Translations under genes and position numbers: made by a program
Notes under the pieces: model-generated
Seen by the model: the letters and a program-made list of their open reading frames with translations, nothing else
Told to the model about the DNA's origin: nothing
Databases searched by the model: none
Origin: Arthrobacter sp.
GTDB taxonomy: Bacteria; Actinomycetota; Actinomycetes; Actinomycetales; Micrococcaceae
NCBI GenBank assembly: GCA_031277795.1
Contig: JAITLQ010000015.1
Location: 465,667-529,666, forward strand
Direction of reading: 5' to 3'
DNA length: 64,000 nt
In this document: in pieces, positions 18,483 to 26,107 of the stretch
Layout of the letters: the number at the start of each line of letters is the position of its first letter
Position numbering within the stretch: the stretch's first letter is position 1

Positions 18483-20122
18483 TCCCGGACCTGACCTCGT
18501 TGGCCCCCCTGGCCGTGACGTTGCCGTTCCTCGCGGCGGCCCTGACGTTTGTGCTGCGCCGCCACGCGCGCGCCCAGCGCATCATCTCCATCACCACGCT
18601 CTCCGCCGTGCTGGCCCTCGAGGCCCTCATGCTCGCGTGGGTCTGGAACCACGGCGCCTCCGCCGTGCTCCTGGGCGGCTGGGCGCCGCCGTGGGGCATC
18701 GCCATGGTCGTGGACGAGTTCAGCGCCCTCATGCTCGTGGTCTCCTCGGTGGTCTCGCTCATCGTGTTGATCTACGCGACCTCGCAGGGCACCACCGACG
18801 GCGACGCCGACGGCCCGGTCTCGGTGTTCTTCCCGGCCTACCTGATCCTCGTGGCCGGCGTCTCGAACGCCTTCCTGGCCGGAGATCTCTTCAACCTCTA
18901 CGTGGGCTTCGAGATCCTCCTGACCGCCTCGTACGTGCTGCTCACGCTGGGCGGATCGCCCGAGCGCATCCGCGCCGGCACCACCTACGTGGTGGTCTCG
19001 GTGCTCTCCTCTCTGCTCTTCCTCATCGCGATCGCCATGATCTACGGCGCCACCGGCACGGTGAACCTGGCAGACCTCGCGCTCAAGCTCGGAGAGCTGC
19101 CGCAGGGCACGCAGACGGTGCTGCACCTCATGCTGCTCACGGCCTTCGGCATCAAGGCGGCGGTCTTCCCGCTCTCCTTCTGGTTGCCGGACTCCTATCC
19201 CACGGCCCCGGCCCCGGTCACGGCCGTGTTCGCCGGCCTGCTGACCAAGGTGGGCGTCTACGCCATGGTCCGCACGGAGACGCTGCTCTTCCCGGCCAAC
19301 GATCTGGACAACCTCTTGATGTGGGTGGCGCTGCTGACGATGATCGTCGGCATCCTGGGCGCCGTGGCGCAGAGCGACATCAAGCGCATGCTCTCGTTCA
19401 CGCTCACCAGCCACATCGGCTTCATGGTCTTCGGCCTGGCGCTGAACTCGCAGCTTGGCCTCTCCGCCACGATCTTCTACGTGGCGCACCACATCGTGGT
19501 GCAGACCTCGCTCTTCCTGGTGGTGGGCCTGATCGAGCGCCGCGCCGGTTCCTCCAACCTGGACTCGCTCGGATCGCTCGCCAAGCTCGCGCCCGTCCTG
19601 GCGGTGCTCTACTTCATCCCGGCCATGAACCTGGCGGGCATCCCGCCGTTCTCCGGCTTCCTCGGCAAGCTGGGCTTGCTTGAGGCGGGCGTGGCCGACG
19701 GCGGATGGTTGGCCTGGGTGCTCGTGGCGGCCTCCATGGTCACCAGCTTGCTGACGCTGCTGGCCGTGGCGCGCGTGTGGAACCGCGCGTTCTGGCGCCG
19801 CGCCGAGGACGCCGAGCAGGCCGACCCCATGCTGTTGGCGGCCGCCAACGAGGGCGTCACGGTGCGCACGTACGAGGCCGTCGCCGACTTCCCCGAGTCC
19901 CGCTACTCGGACAAGGGCGACGTCAAGGTGCTCCCGCCCGTCATGGTGTGGTGTACCGGCGCGCTCGTGGCGGTGGGCCTGGCGCTCACGGTCTTTGCCG
20001 GCCCGCTCTTCTCCTTCTCGGACCGCGCGGCGCAGAACCTGCGCGAGCGCACGCCGTACATCGAGGCGGTGCTCGGCGAGCACCACGAGGTCGCCCCCGA
20101 GCGGGGAGGTGAGGCCAAGTGA
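18479..20122 (+). CDS. mrpD: Mrp antiporter subunit D
   Basis: The 547-residue polytopic protein is related to NuoN/NuoM proton-pumping subunits, with GDLFNLYVGFEILLTASYVLL, FPLSFWLPDSYPTAPAPVTA and AQSDIKRMLSFTLTSHIGFM. MrpD is one of the two large antiporter-like subunits. The GTG start overlaps the mrpC stop by GTGA. A cytoplasmic insert near residue 440-480 is charged. It requires the other Mrp subunits for activity. Confidence 0.94.
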   Translation: MIPDLTSLAPLAVTLPFLAAALTFVLRRHARAQRIISITTLSAVLALEALMLAWVWNHGASAVLLGGWAPPWGIAMVVDEFSALMLVVSSVVSLIVLIYATSQGTTDGDADGPVSVFFPAYLILVAGVSNAFLAGDLFNLYVGFEILLTASYVLLTLGGSPERIRAGTTYVVVSVLSSLLFLIAIAMIYGATGTVNLADLALKLGELPQGTQTVLHLMLLTAFGIKAAVFPLSFWLPDSYPTAPAPVTAVFAGLLTKVGVYAMVRTETLLFPANDLDNLLMWVALLTMIVGILGAVAQSDIKRMLSFTLTSHIGFMVFGLALNSQLGLSATIFYVAHHIVVQTSLFLVVGLIERRAGSSNLDSLGSLAKLAPVLAVLYFIPAMNLAGIPPFSGFLGKLGLLEAGVADGGWLAWVLVAASMVTSLLTLLAVARVWNRAFWRRAEDAEQADPMLLAAANEGVTVRTYEAVADFPESRYSDKGDVKVLPPVMVWCTGALVAVGLALTVFAGPLFSFSDRAAQNLRERTPYIEAVLGEHHEVAPERGGEAK

Positions 20123-20787
20123 CAACCAGGTTCAGGCGCGCCGCGCGCCGTGCATGGATCGAGCTGCCGCTCATCGTTTGGCTCGTGCTGGTGTGGGGCG
20201 CGCTGTGGGAGGACTTCTCGCCGGCCAACCTCGTGTTCGGGCTCATCCTCTCCGTGGCGATCGTGCGGACGTTCAGGCTGCCGCCCGTGCGGCTCTCCGG
20301 CCGCTTCGACATCCCCCGGGCGCTGTCCTTCCTGCTGTGGTTCGTCTGGCAGGTGGTGAAGGGCTCCTTCATCACGCTGTGGGTGGCGCTCAAGCAGGGC
20401 CCCAGGGTGCACAACGCCGTGGTCGAGGTGCCGCTGCGCACGCGCGAGGACCTCATGATCACGGCGATCGGCCACGTGGCCTCGCTCATCCCCGGCTCGC
20501 TGGTCCTCGATGTGGACCGGCGCCACGGCACCCTCTACCTTCACGTGCTCAACGTGAAGGACGCCAAGGACGCCGATCGCTTCCGCGCCGACGTCCTGGA
20601 GATCGAGCGCCGGCTCATCTTTGTCATGGGCACGCGCGAGGAGATCGACCTGCTGCGCGACGAGGAGCTGCGCGTGGCCAAGGAGCTCGTCGCGGCCCGC
20701 CGCGCGGCCGACGGCTGGGACGTCAAGGCGTCCGTCGCGGCCCAGCAGAAGCAACGCAAGCAGAGCAAGAAGGAGACCGGGCGATGA
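20119..20787 (+). CDS. mrpE: Mrp antiporter subunit E
   Basis: The 222-residue protein has two or three N-terminal membrane segments, then the conserved MnhE pattern SLIPGSLVLDVD and LYLHVLNVKD. The C-terminus is basic (KQRKQSKKETGR). It starts by a GTGA overlap with mrpD and ends by an ATGA overlap with mrpF, so it is translationally coupled on both sides. MrpE is needed for stable complex assembly in studied systems. Confidence 0.92.
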   Translation: MTTRFRRAARRAWIELPLIVWLVLVWGALWEDFSPANLVFGLILSVAIVRTFRLPPVRLSGRFDIPRALSFLLWFVWQVVKGSFITLWVALKQGPRVHNAVVEVPLRTREDLMITAIGHVASLIPGSLVLDVDRRHGTLYLHVLNVKDAKDADRFRADVLEIERRLIFVMGTREEIDLLRDEELRVAKELVAARRAADGWDVKASVAAQQKQRKQSKKETGR

Positions 20788-21050
20788 TGACCGTGGTGGT
20801 GTGGGTGTGCGGCGGGCTGCTGTCCCTGGCGGCCGCGGCGGCGATCCTGCGGATCGTGCGCGGCCCGTCGCTGCTTGACCGGATGCTGGCGGCCGACGTC
20901 CTGCTCGTGATCGTGGGCTCTGCGCTCTTGGTGCACGCCGCGATCACGAAGGACCTCTCCAACATCGTGTTTGTGTTGATCATGGCCATCGCCGGCTTCC
21001 TTGGCTCCGTGACGGTGGCCAGGACCGTGGCCGCGAGGGAACAGGGGTGA
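20784..21050 (+). CDS. mrpF: Mrp antiporter subunit F
   Basis: An 88-residue protein with three membrane segments and the MnhF pattern RIVRGPSLLDRMLAADVL near residue 23. It begins at ATG 20784 in an ATGA overlap with mrpE; a second ATG at 20787 is equally possible. It ends by a GTGA overlap with mrpG. Confidence 0.92.
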   Translation: MMTVVVWVCGGLLSLAAAAAILRIVRGPSLLDRMLAADVLLVIVGSALLVHAAITKDLSNIVFVLIMAIAGFLGSVTVARTVAAREQG

Positions 21051-21457
21051 ACGGCGTGGACTGGGATCAGATCCGAGAGATCGCCGTGGCCGTGCTGCTG
21101 ATCGTTGGCTGCCTCATGTCGCTGGCCGCCGGCATCGGCCTGCTGCGCTTCCCCGATCTGCTCTCGCGGATGCACGCAGCCACCAAGCCGCAGGTGCTTG
21201 GCCTGCTCTGCCTGCTCTCCGCCGTGGCGCTGAGCGTTGGACAGTGGATGTGGGTGCCGGTGTTGGCGCTCGTGTGGGTGTTCCAGCTGCTGACGGCTCC
21301 CGTGAGCGCGCACATGGTGGGGCGCGCCGCGTACCGCTCCAAGCACCTGAAGGAGGCCACCCTCGTGGCCGATGACCTGGCCGAGGTGGTCAAGGGCGCT
21401 CAGGCGCTCGAGGACGCCCGCCGCTACGACGACCCGGAGCCCGACGACGCGAGGTGA
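21047..21457 (+). CDS. mrpG: Mrp antiporter subunit G
   Basis: The 136-residue protein has three membrane segments and the MnhG signature GIGLLRFPDLLSRMHAATKP near residue 28. A hydrophilic tail of about 40 residues ends the protein. Its GTG overlaps the mrpF stop by 4 bases. It is the last gene of the operon, followed by the 18-bp dispersed word and the 60-bp perfect palindrome. Confidence 0.93.
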   Translation: MNGVDWDQIREIAVAVLLIVGCLMSLAAGIGLLRFPDLLSRMHAATKPQVLGLLCLLSAVALSVGQWMWVPVLALVWVFQLLTAPVSAHMVGRAAYRSKHLKEATLVADDLAEVVKGAQALEDARRYDDPEPDDAR

Positions 21458-21503
21458 CCTTGCTGAGGCCCGTCGCCTTGGCGAGCCGCCGGGCCGGCGT
21501 AAG

Positions 21504-21521
21504 CCGGCCACCCGCCGTCGG
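21504..21521. repeat. Dispersed 18-bp word (inverse orientation)
   Basis: GGCCACCCGCCGTCGGGC, the exact inverse of 13315-13332 and identical to 59822-59839. It lies 24 bp upstream of the large palindrome at the end of the Mrp operon. Confidence 0.8.
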
Positions 21522-21544
21522 GCACTGGTCTCCCCACAACCCCA

Positions 21545-21604
21545 GAATCGGAGTGGGTTTGGTACGTTTTTGGGCCCAAAAACGTACCAAACCCACTCCG
21601 ATTC
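21545..21604. repeat. 60-bp perfect palindrome, copy B
   Basis: Perfect dyad symmetry over 60 bases with no loop, centred between 21574 and 21575 (GGG|CCC). It is the second copy of the 1497-1552 element, with matched changes on both arms. It lies between the Mrp operon (+) and the DUF4235 gene (-), so a bidirectional terminator is plausible. DNA of this kind could also form a cruciform. Confidence 0.85.
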
Positions 21605-21736
21605 GCAAGGGGGAGGGGCGGTTCCCGAAGGGGAGAGGGCGGACACCCACCGGGGAAGGGGGCCACCCGCCGGGGAGCAGGGGCGCTTCCCACTGGGGAT
21701 CAGGGGCGGCCTTCCGCCGGGCGCAGGCGCGGGCGC

Positions 21737-22006
21737 TTAGACCTCTTCGGGGTTCGACGTCGCGCGCTCGACCATGCGCTGGCCGGCGCGCTGGGCCGCG
21801 GCGTTCGCGAGCGCGCCGACGGCCGCCGAGATCGCGGCGAACGTCACCACGCGGGCAACCGACTGCTGCGCCTGGGCGTCCTTGTTCTTTTTGCTCGGGG
21901 CGTCGTCGCCCGTGACCTGGGTCCAGACCTTGGAGAGCAGGGCGGAGCCGACGAGGCCCGCGAGCAACGAGACAACGGTGGAGACGATCTTGGCCAGGGG
22001 CTTCAC
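21737..22006 (-). CDS. DUF4235 small membrane protein
   Basis: The 89-residue protein begins MKPLAKIVSTVVSLLAGLVGS, has a second hydrophobic stretch around residues 50-70 and ends in a charged tail. This matches the DUF4235 family, found almost only in actinobacteria and of unknown function. It is divergent from the TPP-riboswitch operon. The 21605-21736 stretch downstream is purine-rich with no gene seen. Confidence 0.8.
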   Translation of the reverse strand: MKPLAKIVSTVVSLLAGLVGSALLSKVWTQVTGDDAPSKKNKDAQAQQSVARVVTFAAISAAVGALANAAAQRAGQRMVERATSNPEEV

Positions 22007-22154
22007 TCTCGACGCCCTCCTTCTGCGCTGGGGAGGCGGGGCCGAACGGCCAGCCGCATGGCCAGCTTAGCCATCCGGGCAGGCTGTGAGCAGACCACAA
22101 CCGTGCCCGGCGTCACGCGCGCGCCGGGCGGACTATGCTTGGGGGCTGTCAGAC

Positions 22155-22256
22155 GACGACAGGGGAGCACCGGGGCGCAGGCCATGGTGCTGAGAGTGCG
22201 GCACCAAGGCCGCAGACCCTCGAACCTGCTCCGGTTAGTACCGGCGAAGGGAGTCG
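22155..22256 (+). promoter_or_regulatory. TPP riboswitch (thi box)
   Basis: The conserved aptamer pieces appear in order: GGGGAGC, GCTGAGAG, ACCCTCGAACCTG, then GTACCGGCGAAGGGAGTC. The flanks GACGAC and GTCGAG can form P1. It precedes the ykoE-like gene by about 75 bp. A possible -10 (TATGCT) lies at 22134-22139. TPP binding should reduce expression of the transporter operon. Confidence 0.92.
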
Positions 22257-22306
22257 AGTTCTCGGGCGCGCGTTTCTTCCGCATCTAGCGGGCGGGCGGC
22301 GCCTCC

Positions 22307-22327
22307 CCTCCTTGCTTTCCAAGGAGG
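22307..22327 (+). promoter_or_regulatory. Shine-Dalgarno-sequestering hairpin
   Basis: CCTCCTT (22307-22313) is perfectly complementary to AAGGAGG (22321-22327), the ribosome-binding site of the next gene, across a 7-base loop. This is the layout expected for the expression platform of a translational riboswitch. CTCCC at 22304-22308 could alternatively pair with the aptamer's GGGAG and open the site. Confidence 0.7.
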
Positions 22328-22332
22328 AAATC

Positions 22333-22953
22333 ATGACGAGCACCCAGCTCGCACCGTCCGCGTCCGTGGCCAGATGGCGCACCGTGGACATCGTTCTCAC
22401 CGCCGTGATCGCGGTGGCCGGCGGCATCATCTTTGCCGTCTACAACCAGACCTACAAGGTGCTCGATCCGCTGTGGGCGGCGTTCCCGCCGTCCTCTGGC
22501 CTGCAGACCGGCGTGTGGCTCTTCCCCGGCATTCTCGCGGCGCTCGTGATCCGCCGCCCGGGCGCCGGCCTGTTTGCCGAGCTGGTCGCCGCCGTGATCT
22601 CGGCGCTCTTCGGCTCCAGCTTCGGCCTGACCGTGCTGGTCTCCGGCGCCCTCCAGGGCCTGGGCGCCGAGCTCGGCTCCGGCCTCGTGGGCCGCTACCG
22701 CCGCTTCGGCCTGCCCGTGGGTCTGGCCGCCGGCGCGCTGACCGGCTTCGCGTGCGGCCTCAACGACACCTTCCTCATGCAGTTCTACCCCGAATACCCG
22801 GACAGCTGGCTGTGGGCCTACGTCGGCTTCGTGACGCTCTCCGGCCTCATCACCGGGGCCCTCATGTGGTTCCTGACGCGCGGCCTCGCCGCCACGGGCG
22901 TGCTGGCGCCGCTGCGTTCGCGCGGCGCCCACCGCGAGGGCTGGCTGGGCTGA
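22333..22953 (+). CDS. ykoE: ECF transporter S component, YkoE-type (thiamine precursor)
   Basis: The 206-residue protein has about six membrane segments with the YkoE patterns TVDIVLTAVIAVAGGIIFAVYN and GLGAELGSGLVGRY. YkoE-type proteins are substrate-binding subunits for thiamine or hydroxymethylpyrimidine. The ATG at 22333 has a full AAGGAGG site, itself masked by the 22307-22327 hairpin. The upstream TPP riboswitch supports the vitamin B1 assignment. Its stop shares one base with the start of ykoD. Confidence 0.9.
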   Translation: MTSTQLAPSASVARWRTVDIVLTAVIAVAGGIIFAVYNQTYKVLDPLWAAFPPSSGLQTGVWLFPGILAALVIRRPGAGLFAELVAAVISALFGSSFGLTVLVSGALQGLGAELGSGLVGRYRRFGLPVGLAAGALTGFACGLNDTFLMQFYPEYPDSWLWAYVGFVTLSGLITGALMWFLTRGLAATGVLAPLRSRGAHREGWLG

Positions 22954-24746
22954 TGTCGGGACTGGCCGTGCGTGCCTCCGGGTTTGGCCTGCGCCTGAGC
23001 GGGGCGCCGGATCCGGTGCTGGAGGACCTGGACCTCGCGATCGAGCCGGGGGAGGTGGTGCTGCTCGCCGGCCCCTCCGGCGTGGGCAAGTCCACGCTCC
23101 TGCACGCGCTGGCCGGCCTGCTCGGCGACGAGGCGTGGGAGGAGAAAGACCCCATGTGGGGCCACGCCGGCGCGGATGCTGGCGCTGACGCCGAGGCGGA
23201 GGCCGAGGCCACCGCGTTCAGGGGCGAGCTGTGGGTGGGGGACTCCGAGGTGTTCCCCACCCCGCCCGGCGGGCTGGCCGGCCGAGTTGGCCTGGTGCAG
23301 CAGGACCCGGAGACGCAGGTGGTCATGGGTCGGGTGGGCGACGACGTCGCCTTCGGGGCCGAGAACCTCGCCGTCGATCCGGACGAGATCTGGGGCCGCG
23401 TGCGCGCGGCACTGGACGCCGTGGGGTTGGGAGCGTTGGCGCTCAACCACCCCACCTCCGCCCTCTCCGGCGGGCAGAAGCAACGCCTGGCCGTGGCCGG
23501 GCTCCTGGCGATGCGGCCGGGCCTGTGGCTCCTGGACGAGCCCACCGCCAACCTCGATCCGGCCGGCGCCGCCGAGGTGCGCGACGTGGTGCTCACCGCC
23601 GCCCGCGCCGCGGGCGCCACGGTGCTCATCGTGGAGCACCGCCTGGGCCTGTGGGCCCAGGGGGTGGATCGCCTCGTGGTGCTCGACGGCGGGTGGTCGG
23701 GTGCCGTCCGTGAGTCGCCTCGTGCCTTCGAGGACGACGGCGCTGGGTCCCGTTCCGGCGCGGAGGCGCCCGGGGGAACCCAGGTGCCGCCTGCCCCGGT
23801 GAGCCGGCGGCGGGCGGGGGCACGCGTCGTCGTGCAGGGAAGGCCCGCCGAGCTCTTGGCCGACCCGGCCGTGCGTTCCGCGCTGGCCGCGGCCGGCGTG
23901 TGGGTGCCGGGGGAGCGGCCGCCGCTCGGTGCGTGGGCGCCGCCCGCCGCCGGAGCGACGGCACTGGCCGCGCGCGGGGCGGGGGTGACGCGGGTGCGCG
24001 TGCCGCGTTCGGCGAAGGCGCGGGCCAAGGTGGAGCCGGTGGTGGCTGACGTTGACCTGACGCTGGAGGCCGGGCGGGCCACGGCGCTGATCGGGCCCAA
24101 CGGCGCCGGAAAGTCGACGCTCGCGCTGACCCTCGCCGGGCTGCAGGCGCCCGTGCGGGGCGCGGTTCAGGCCTCGGCGGAGCTGGCGTCCGGGGCACGC
24201 GGCGTGGAGCCCGTGCGCTGGAAGGCGCGGGAGCTCGTGAGCCGGATCGGGATGGTCTTCCAGGACCCGGAGCATCAGTTCGTGGCGCGCAGCGTGCGGG
24301 CCGAGCTGGAGTTTGGGCCGCGGCGGGCCGGTGTTGAACCAGCGGAGATCGCCGCGCGGGTGGACTCCTTGTTGGCGCGGCTGCGCCTGGAACACCTGGC
24401 CGACGCGAATCCGTACCAGCTCTCCGGCGGGCAGAAGCGGCGGCTGTCGGTCGGCACTGCGCTGGCCACGCGGCCCGGCGTGCTGGTGCTGGACGAGCCC
24501 ACCTTTGGGCAGGACGCCCTCACGTGGGTGGGGCTCGTGGAGCTGCTGCGCGAGGAGCTGGAGCGCGGCGTGGCCGTGCTGGCTGTGACCCACGACGAGG
24601 AGTTTGTCCGGGCGCTGGGCGCGCGGATCGTGGACGTTGGGGGCGGGCGCGCCGTGGTACGGGTTGGCGTTGACGTGCCCGTTGCGGCCCCTGCGGTTGC
24701 CACGCTTCCCGAGCCGCTGGCGAACGATGAGGAGGCGGCGGCATGA
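22953..24746 (+). CDS. ykoD: ECF transporter ATPase, two fused ABC domains (YkoD-type)
   Basis: The 597-residue protein holds two ATP-binding cassettes. The first has GPSGVGKST near residue 40, signature LSGGQKQRLAV near 170, and LLDEPTANLDP. The second has GPNGAGKST near 380, LSGGQKRRLSV near 489, and LVLDEPTFGQD. An acidic Ala/Glu-rich insert occurs in the first domain near residue 70, and a Gly/Pro-rich linker joins the halves. It powers uptake with YkoE and YkoC. The start ATG overlaps the ykoE stop (TGATG). Confidence 0.92.
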   Translation: MSGLAVRASGFGLRLSGAPDPVLEDLDLAIEPGEVVLLAGPSGVGKSTLLHALAGLLGDEAWEEKDPMWGHAGADAGADAEAEAEATAFRGELWVGDSEVFPTPPGGLAGRVGLVQQDPETQVVMGRVGDDVAFGAENLAVDPDEIWGRVRAALDAVGLGALALNHPTSALSGGQKQRLAVAGLLAMRPGLWLLDEPTANLDPAGAAEVRDVVLTAARAAGATVLIVEHRLGLWAQGVDRLVVLDGGWSGAVRESPRAFEDDGAGSRSGAEAPGGTQVPPAPVSRRRAGARVVVQGRPAELLADPAVRSALAAAGVWVPGERPPLGAWAPPAAGATALAARGAGVTRVRVPRSAKARAKVEPVVADVDLTLEAGRATALIGPNGAGKSTLALTLAGLQAPVRGAVQASAELASGARGVEPVRWKARELVSRIGMVFQDPEHQFVARSVRAELEFGPRRAGVEPAEIAARVDSLLARLRLEHLADANPYQLSGGQKRRLSVGTALATRPGVLVLDEPTFGQDALTWVGLVELLREELERGVAVLAVTHDEEFVRALGARIVDVGGGRAVVRVGVDVPVAAPAVATLPEPLANDEEAAA

Positions 24747-25543
24747 GCGCGCCCTCGGTGGCCACGGCCCTGCCTGCGGACGCGCTGCCGGCGTTGCCCC
24801 GGCGCGCCTGGCTCGCCCGCCGCAACCCGCTGGCCGTGCTGGGGGCAGCGCTCCTCATGGCCGTGCCGATCGTGGCGTCGCTCGATGCGGTGAGCTCCGC
24901 CGTCGTGCTGTGCGCCGCGCTGCTTGCCCTGCCCTTCTCGTCCGTGCCGCCCAAGCGCGTGGCGCTCTTTGCCGGCGCGCTGTTGGTCGGCGGGTTGCTG
25001 ACGGTGTGGGGCACCGCGATCATCGCGCCCGACTCCGGGGCGCAGCTGTTTGCGGTGGGGCCGTACACGGTGTCGGTGGGGTCGCTGGGATCCGGCTTGC
25101 TCGTGGCTACGCGTGGTCTGGCGATGGCACTTCCGACCGTGGTGCTGTTCGGCTCGGTGGACGCGACGCGGCTGGCGGATGCGCTGGCCGTGGGCGCACG
25201 GCTTCCGGCGCGGTTCGTGCTGGGGGCGCTGGGCGCCTTGCGGCTCGGGGGAGTGCTGACCGACGAGTGGCGGGTGATGTCGGCCGCGCGCCGGGCTCGC
25301 GGGCTGAGCGGAGCGCACGTGTTCTCCACGGTGTTCGGCTTCTTGGTGCAGGCGCTTCGGCGCGGCACGCGGCTGGCGGTGACGATGGACGCGAAGGGTT
25401 TCGGCGGGCGTTCGCGTTCCTGGGCGCGGCCGGTGCGTTTCACGTGGGGCGATGCGGTGCTGGTGGCGCTCGGCGGTGCCGTGGCCGCACTGGCCGTGGT
25501 GCTGTCCGTGGGCGTTGGTGCCTGGAATGTGGTGTGGGGTTAG
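24743..25543 (+). CDS. ykoC: ECF transporter T component (YkoC-type)
   Basis: The 266-residue membrane protein contains the coupling-helix style motif AARRARGLSGAH near residue 184 and a second MDAKGFGGR near 215, as in EcfT/CbiQ proteins that link S and ATPase subunits. It overlaps ykoD by ATGA and ends the operon. Downstream is a convergent small gene 14 bp away. Confidence 0.9.
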   Translation: MSAPSVATALPADALPALPRRAWLARRNPLAVLGAALLMAVPIVASLDAVSSAVVLCAALLALPFSSVPPKRVALFAGALLVGGLLTVWGTAIIAPDSGAQLFAVGPYTVSVGSLGSGLLVATRGLAMALPTVVLFGSVDATRLADALAVGARLPARFVLGALGALRLGGVLTDEWRVMSAARRARGLSGAHVFSTVFGFLVQALRRGTRLAVTMDAKGFGGRSRSWARPVRFTWGDAVLVALGGAVAALAVVLSVGVGAWNVVWG

Positions 25544-25557
25544 CCGCGGTGGTGTGA

Positions 25558-25767
25558 CTACGCAGCCGCAGGCACGTACCGCGCGCCCAGATACTCGTGG
25601 CGGTTCCCGGCCAGGATCCGGCACTCGTCGAAGAGCAGTGAGTAGAACGGCTTTCCGCCGTCGTCCAACAGGACGGAGGGAAGCCGCCCGAACTCGTCTG
25701 TGGTGATGTCCAGGATGCGCGCATCCCAGAGCCCGCCCACGCACTCGATCTTCAGTGTTGAGGTCAT
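25558..25767 (-). CDS. Small conserved-looking hypothetical protein
   Basis: A 69-residue soluble protein with a well-mixed composition (MTSTLKIECVGGLWDARIL..., ...RYVPAAA) that looks like a real product rather than a shadow frame. I do not recognise the family. Its ATG overlaps by 4 bases the stop of the broken aminotransferase fragment, so it was probably once translated with it or inherited from the same locus. No Shine-Dalgarno sequence is obvious. Confidence 0.5.
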   Translation of the reverse strand: MTSTLKIECVGGLWDARILDITTDEFGRLPSVLLDDGGKPFYSLLFDECRILAGNRHEYLGARYVPAAA

Positions 25768-25842
25768 ACGCCTAGGTTATGACCGCAGTGTGACGACAAC
25801 ACGTCCAGGATCTCTTGCCCACCCGACGCAACACCTCCAAGA

Positions 25843-26000
25843 ACACCCAGCACCCGCCCGTCGGAAGTCACGACGATCGGCTTGTCGGCCTCAAAGGACT
25901 GCGCCCAGCGTTGCGCGGTTATGGCGATTGCATATGTCTGGGTCTTGGCGCCGGTGAGCAATCACTGCACGCGGTCGGCCGCGGCCGTGCTGCCGGTGGG
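25843..26000 (-). pseudogene. Fragment of an aminotransferase class IV gene
   Basis: About 150 bp match the central part of the intact gene at 31848-32732 on the minus strand. Shared blocks include GCGGCCGACCGC, GGCGCCAAGACC and the CTGCGCCCAGCG region on the plus strand. The codon for Trp153 of the intact protein is TGA here, and a roughly 10-base insertion follows the SDGRVL segment. The N-terminal half and the C-terminal domain are missing. The PLP lysine region (TGAKTQ) remains, but the piece cannot make an enzyme. Confidence 0.8.
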
Positions 26001-26043
26001 CGTGGGCACCCCGAACGCGGTGTGGAGACTGGTGCGACACACA

Positions 26044-26088
26044 GTGATGCCCTCGGACGCATCGCGAGGATTCGTCCGAGGGCATCAC
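26044..26088 (-). terminator. Hairpin terminator after the surface-protein gene
   Basis: Arms 26044-26059 and 26073-26088 (GTGATGCCCTCGGACG and its complement) are perfect over 16 bases with a 13-base loop. The hairpin lies 19 bases beyond the stop of the LAXTG protein gene and so fits its terminator. There is no strong T-tract. Confidence 0.7.
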
Positions 26089-26107
26089 CGGTGAGGGAGA
26101 GACGCGA

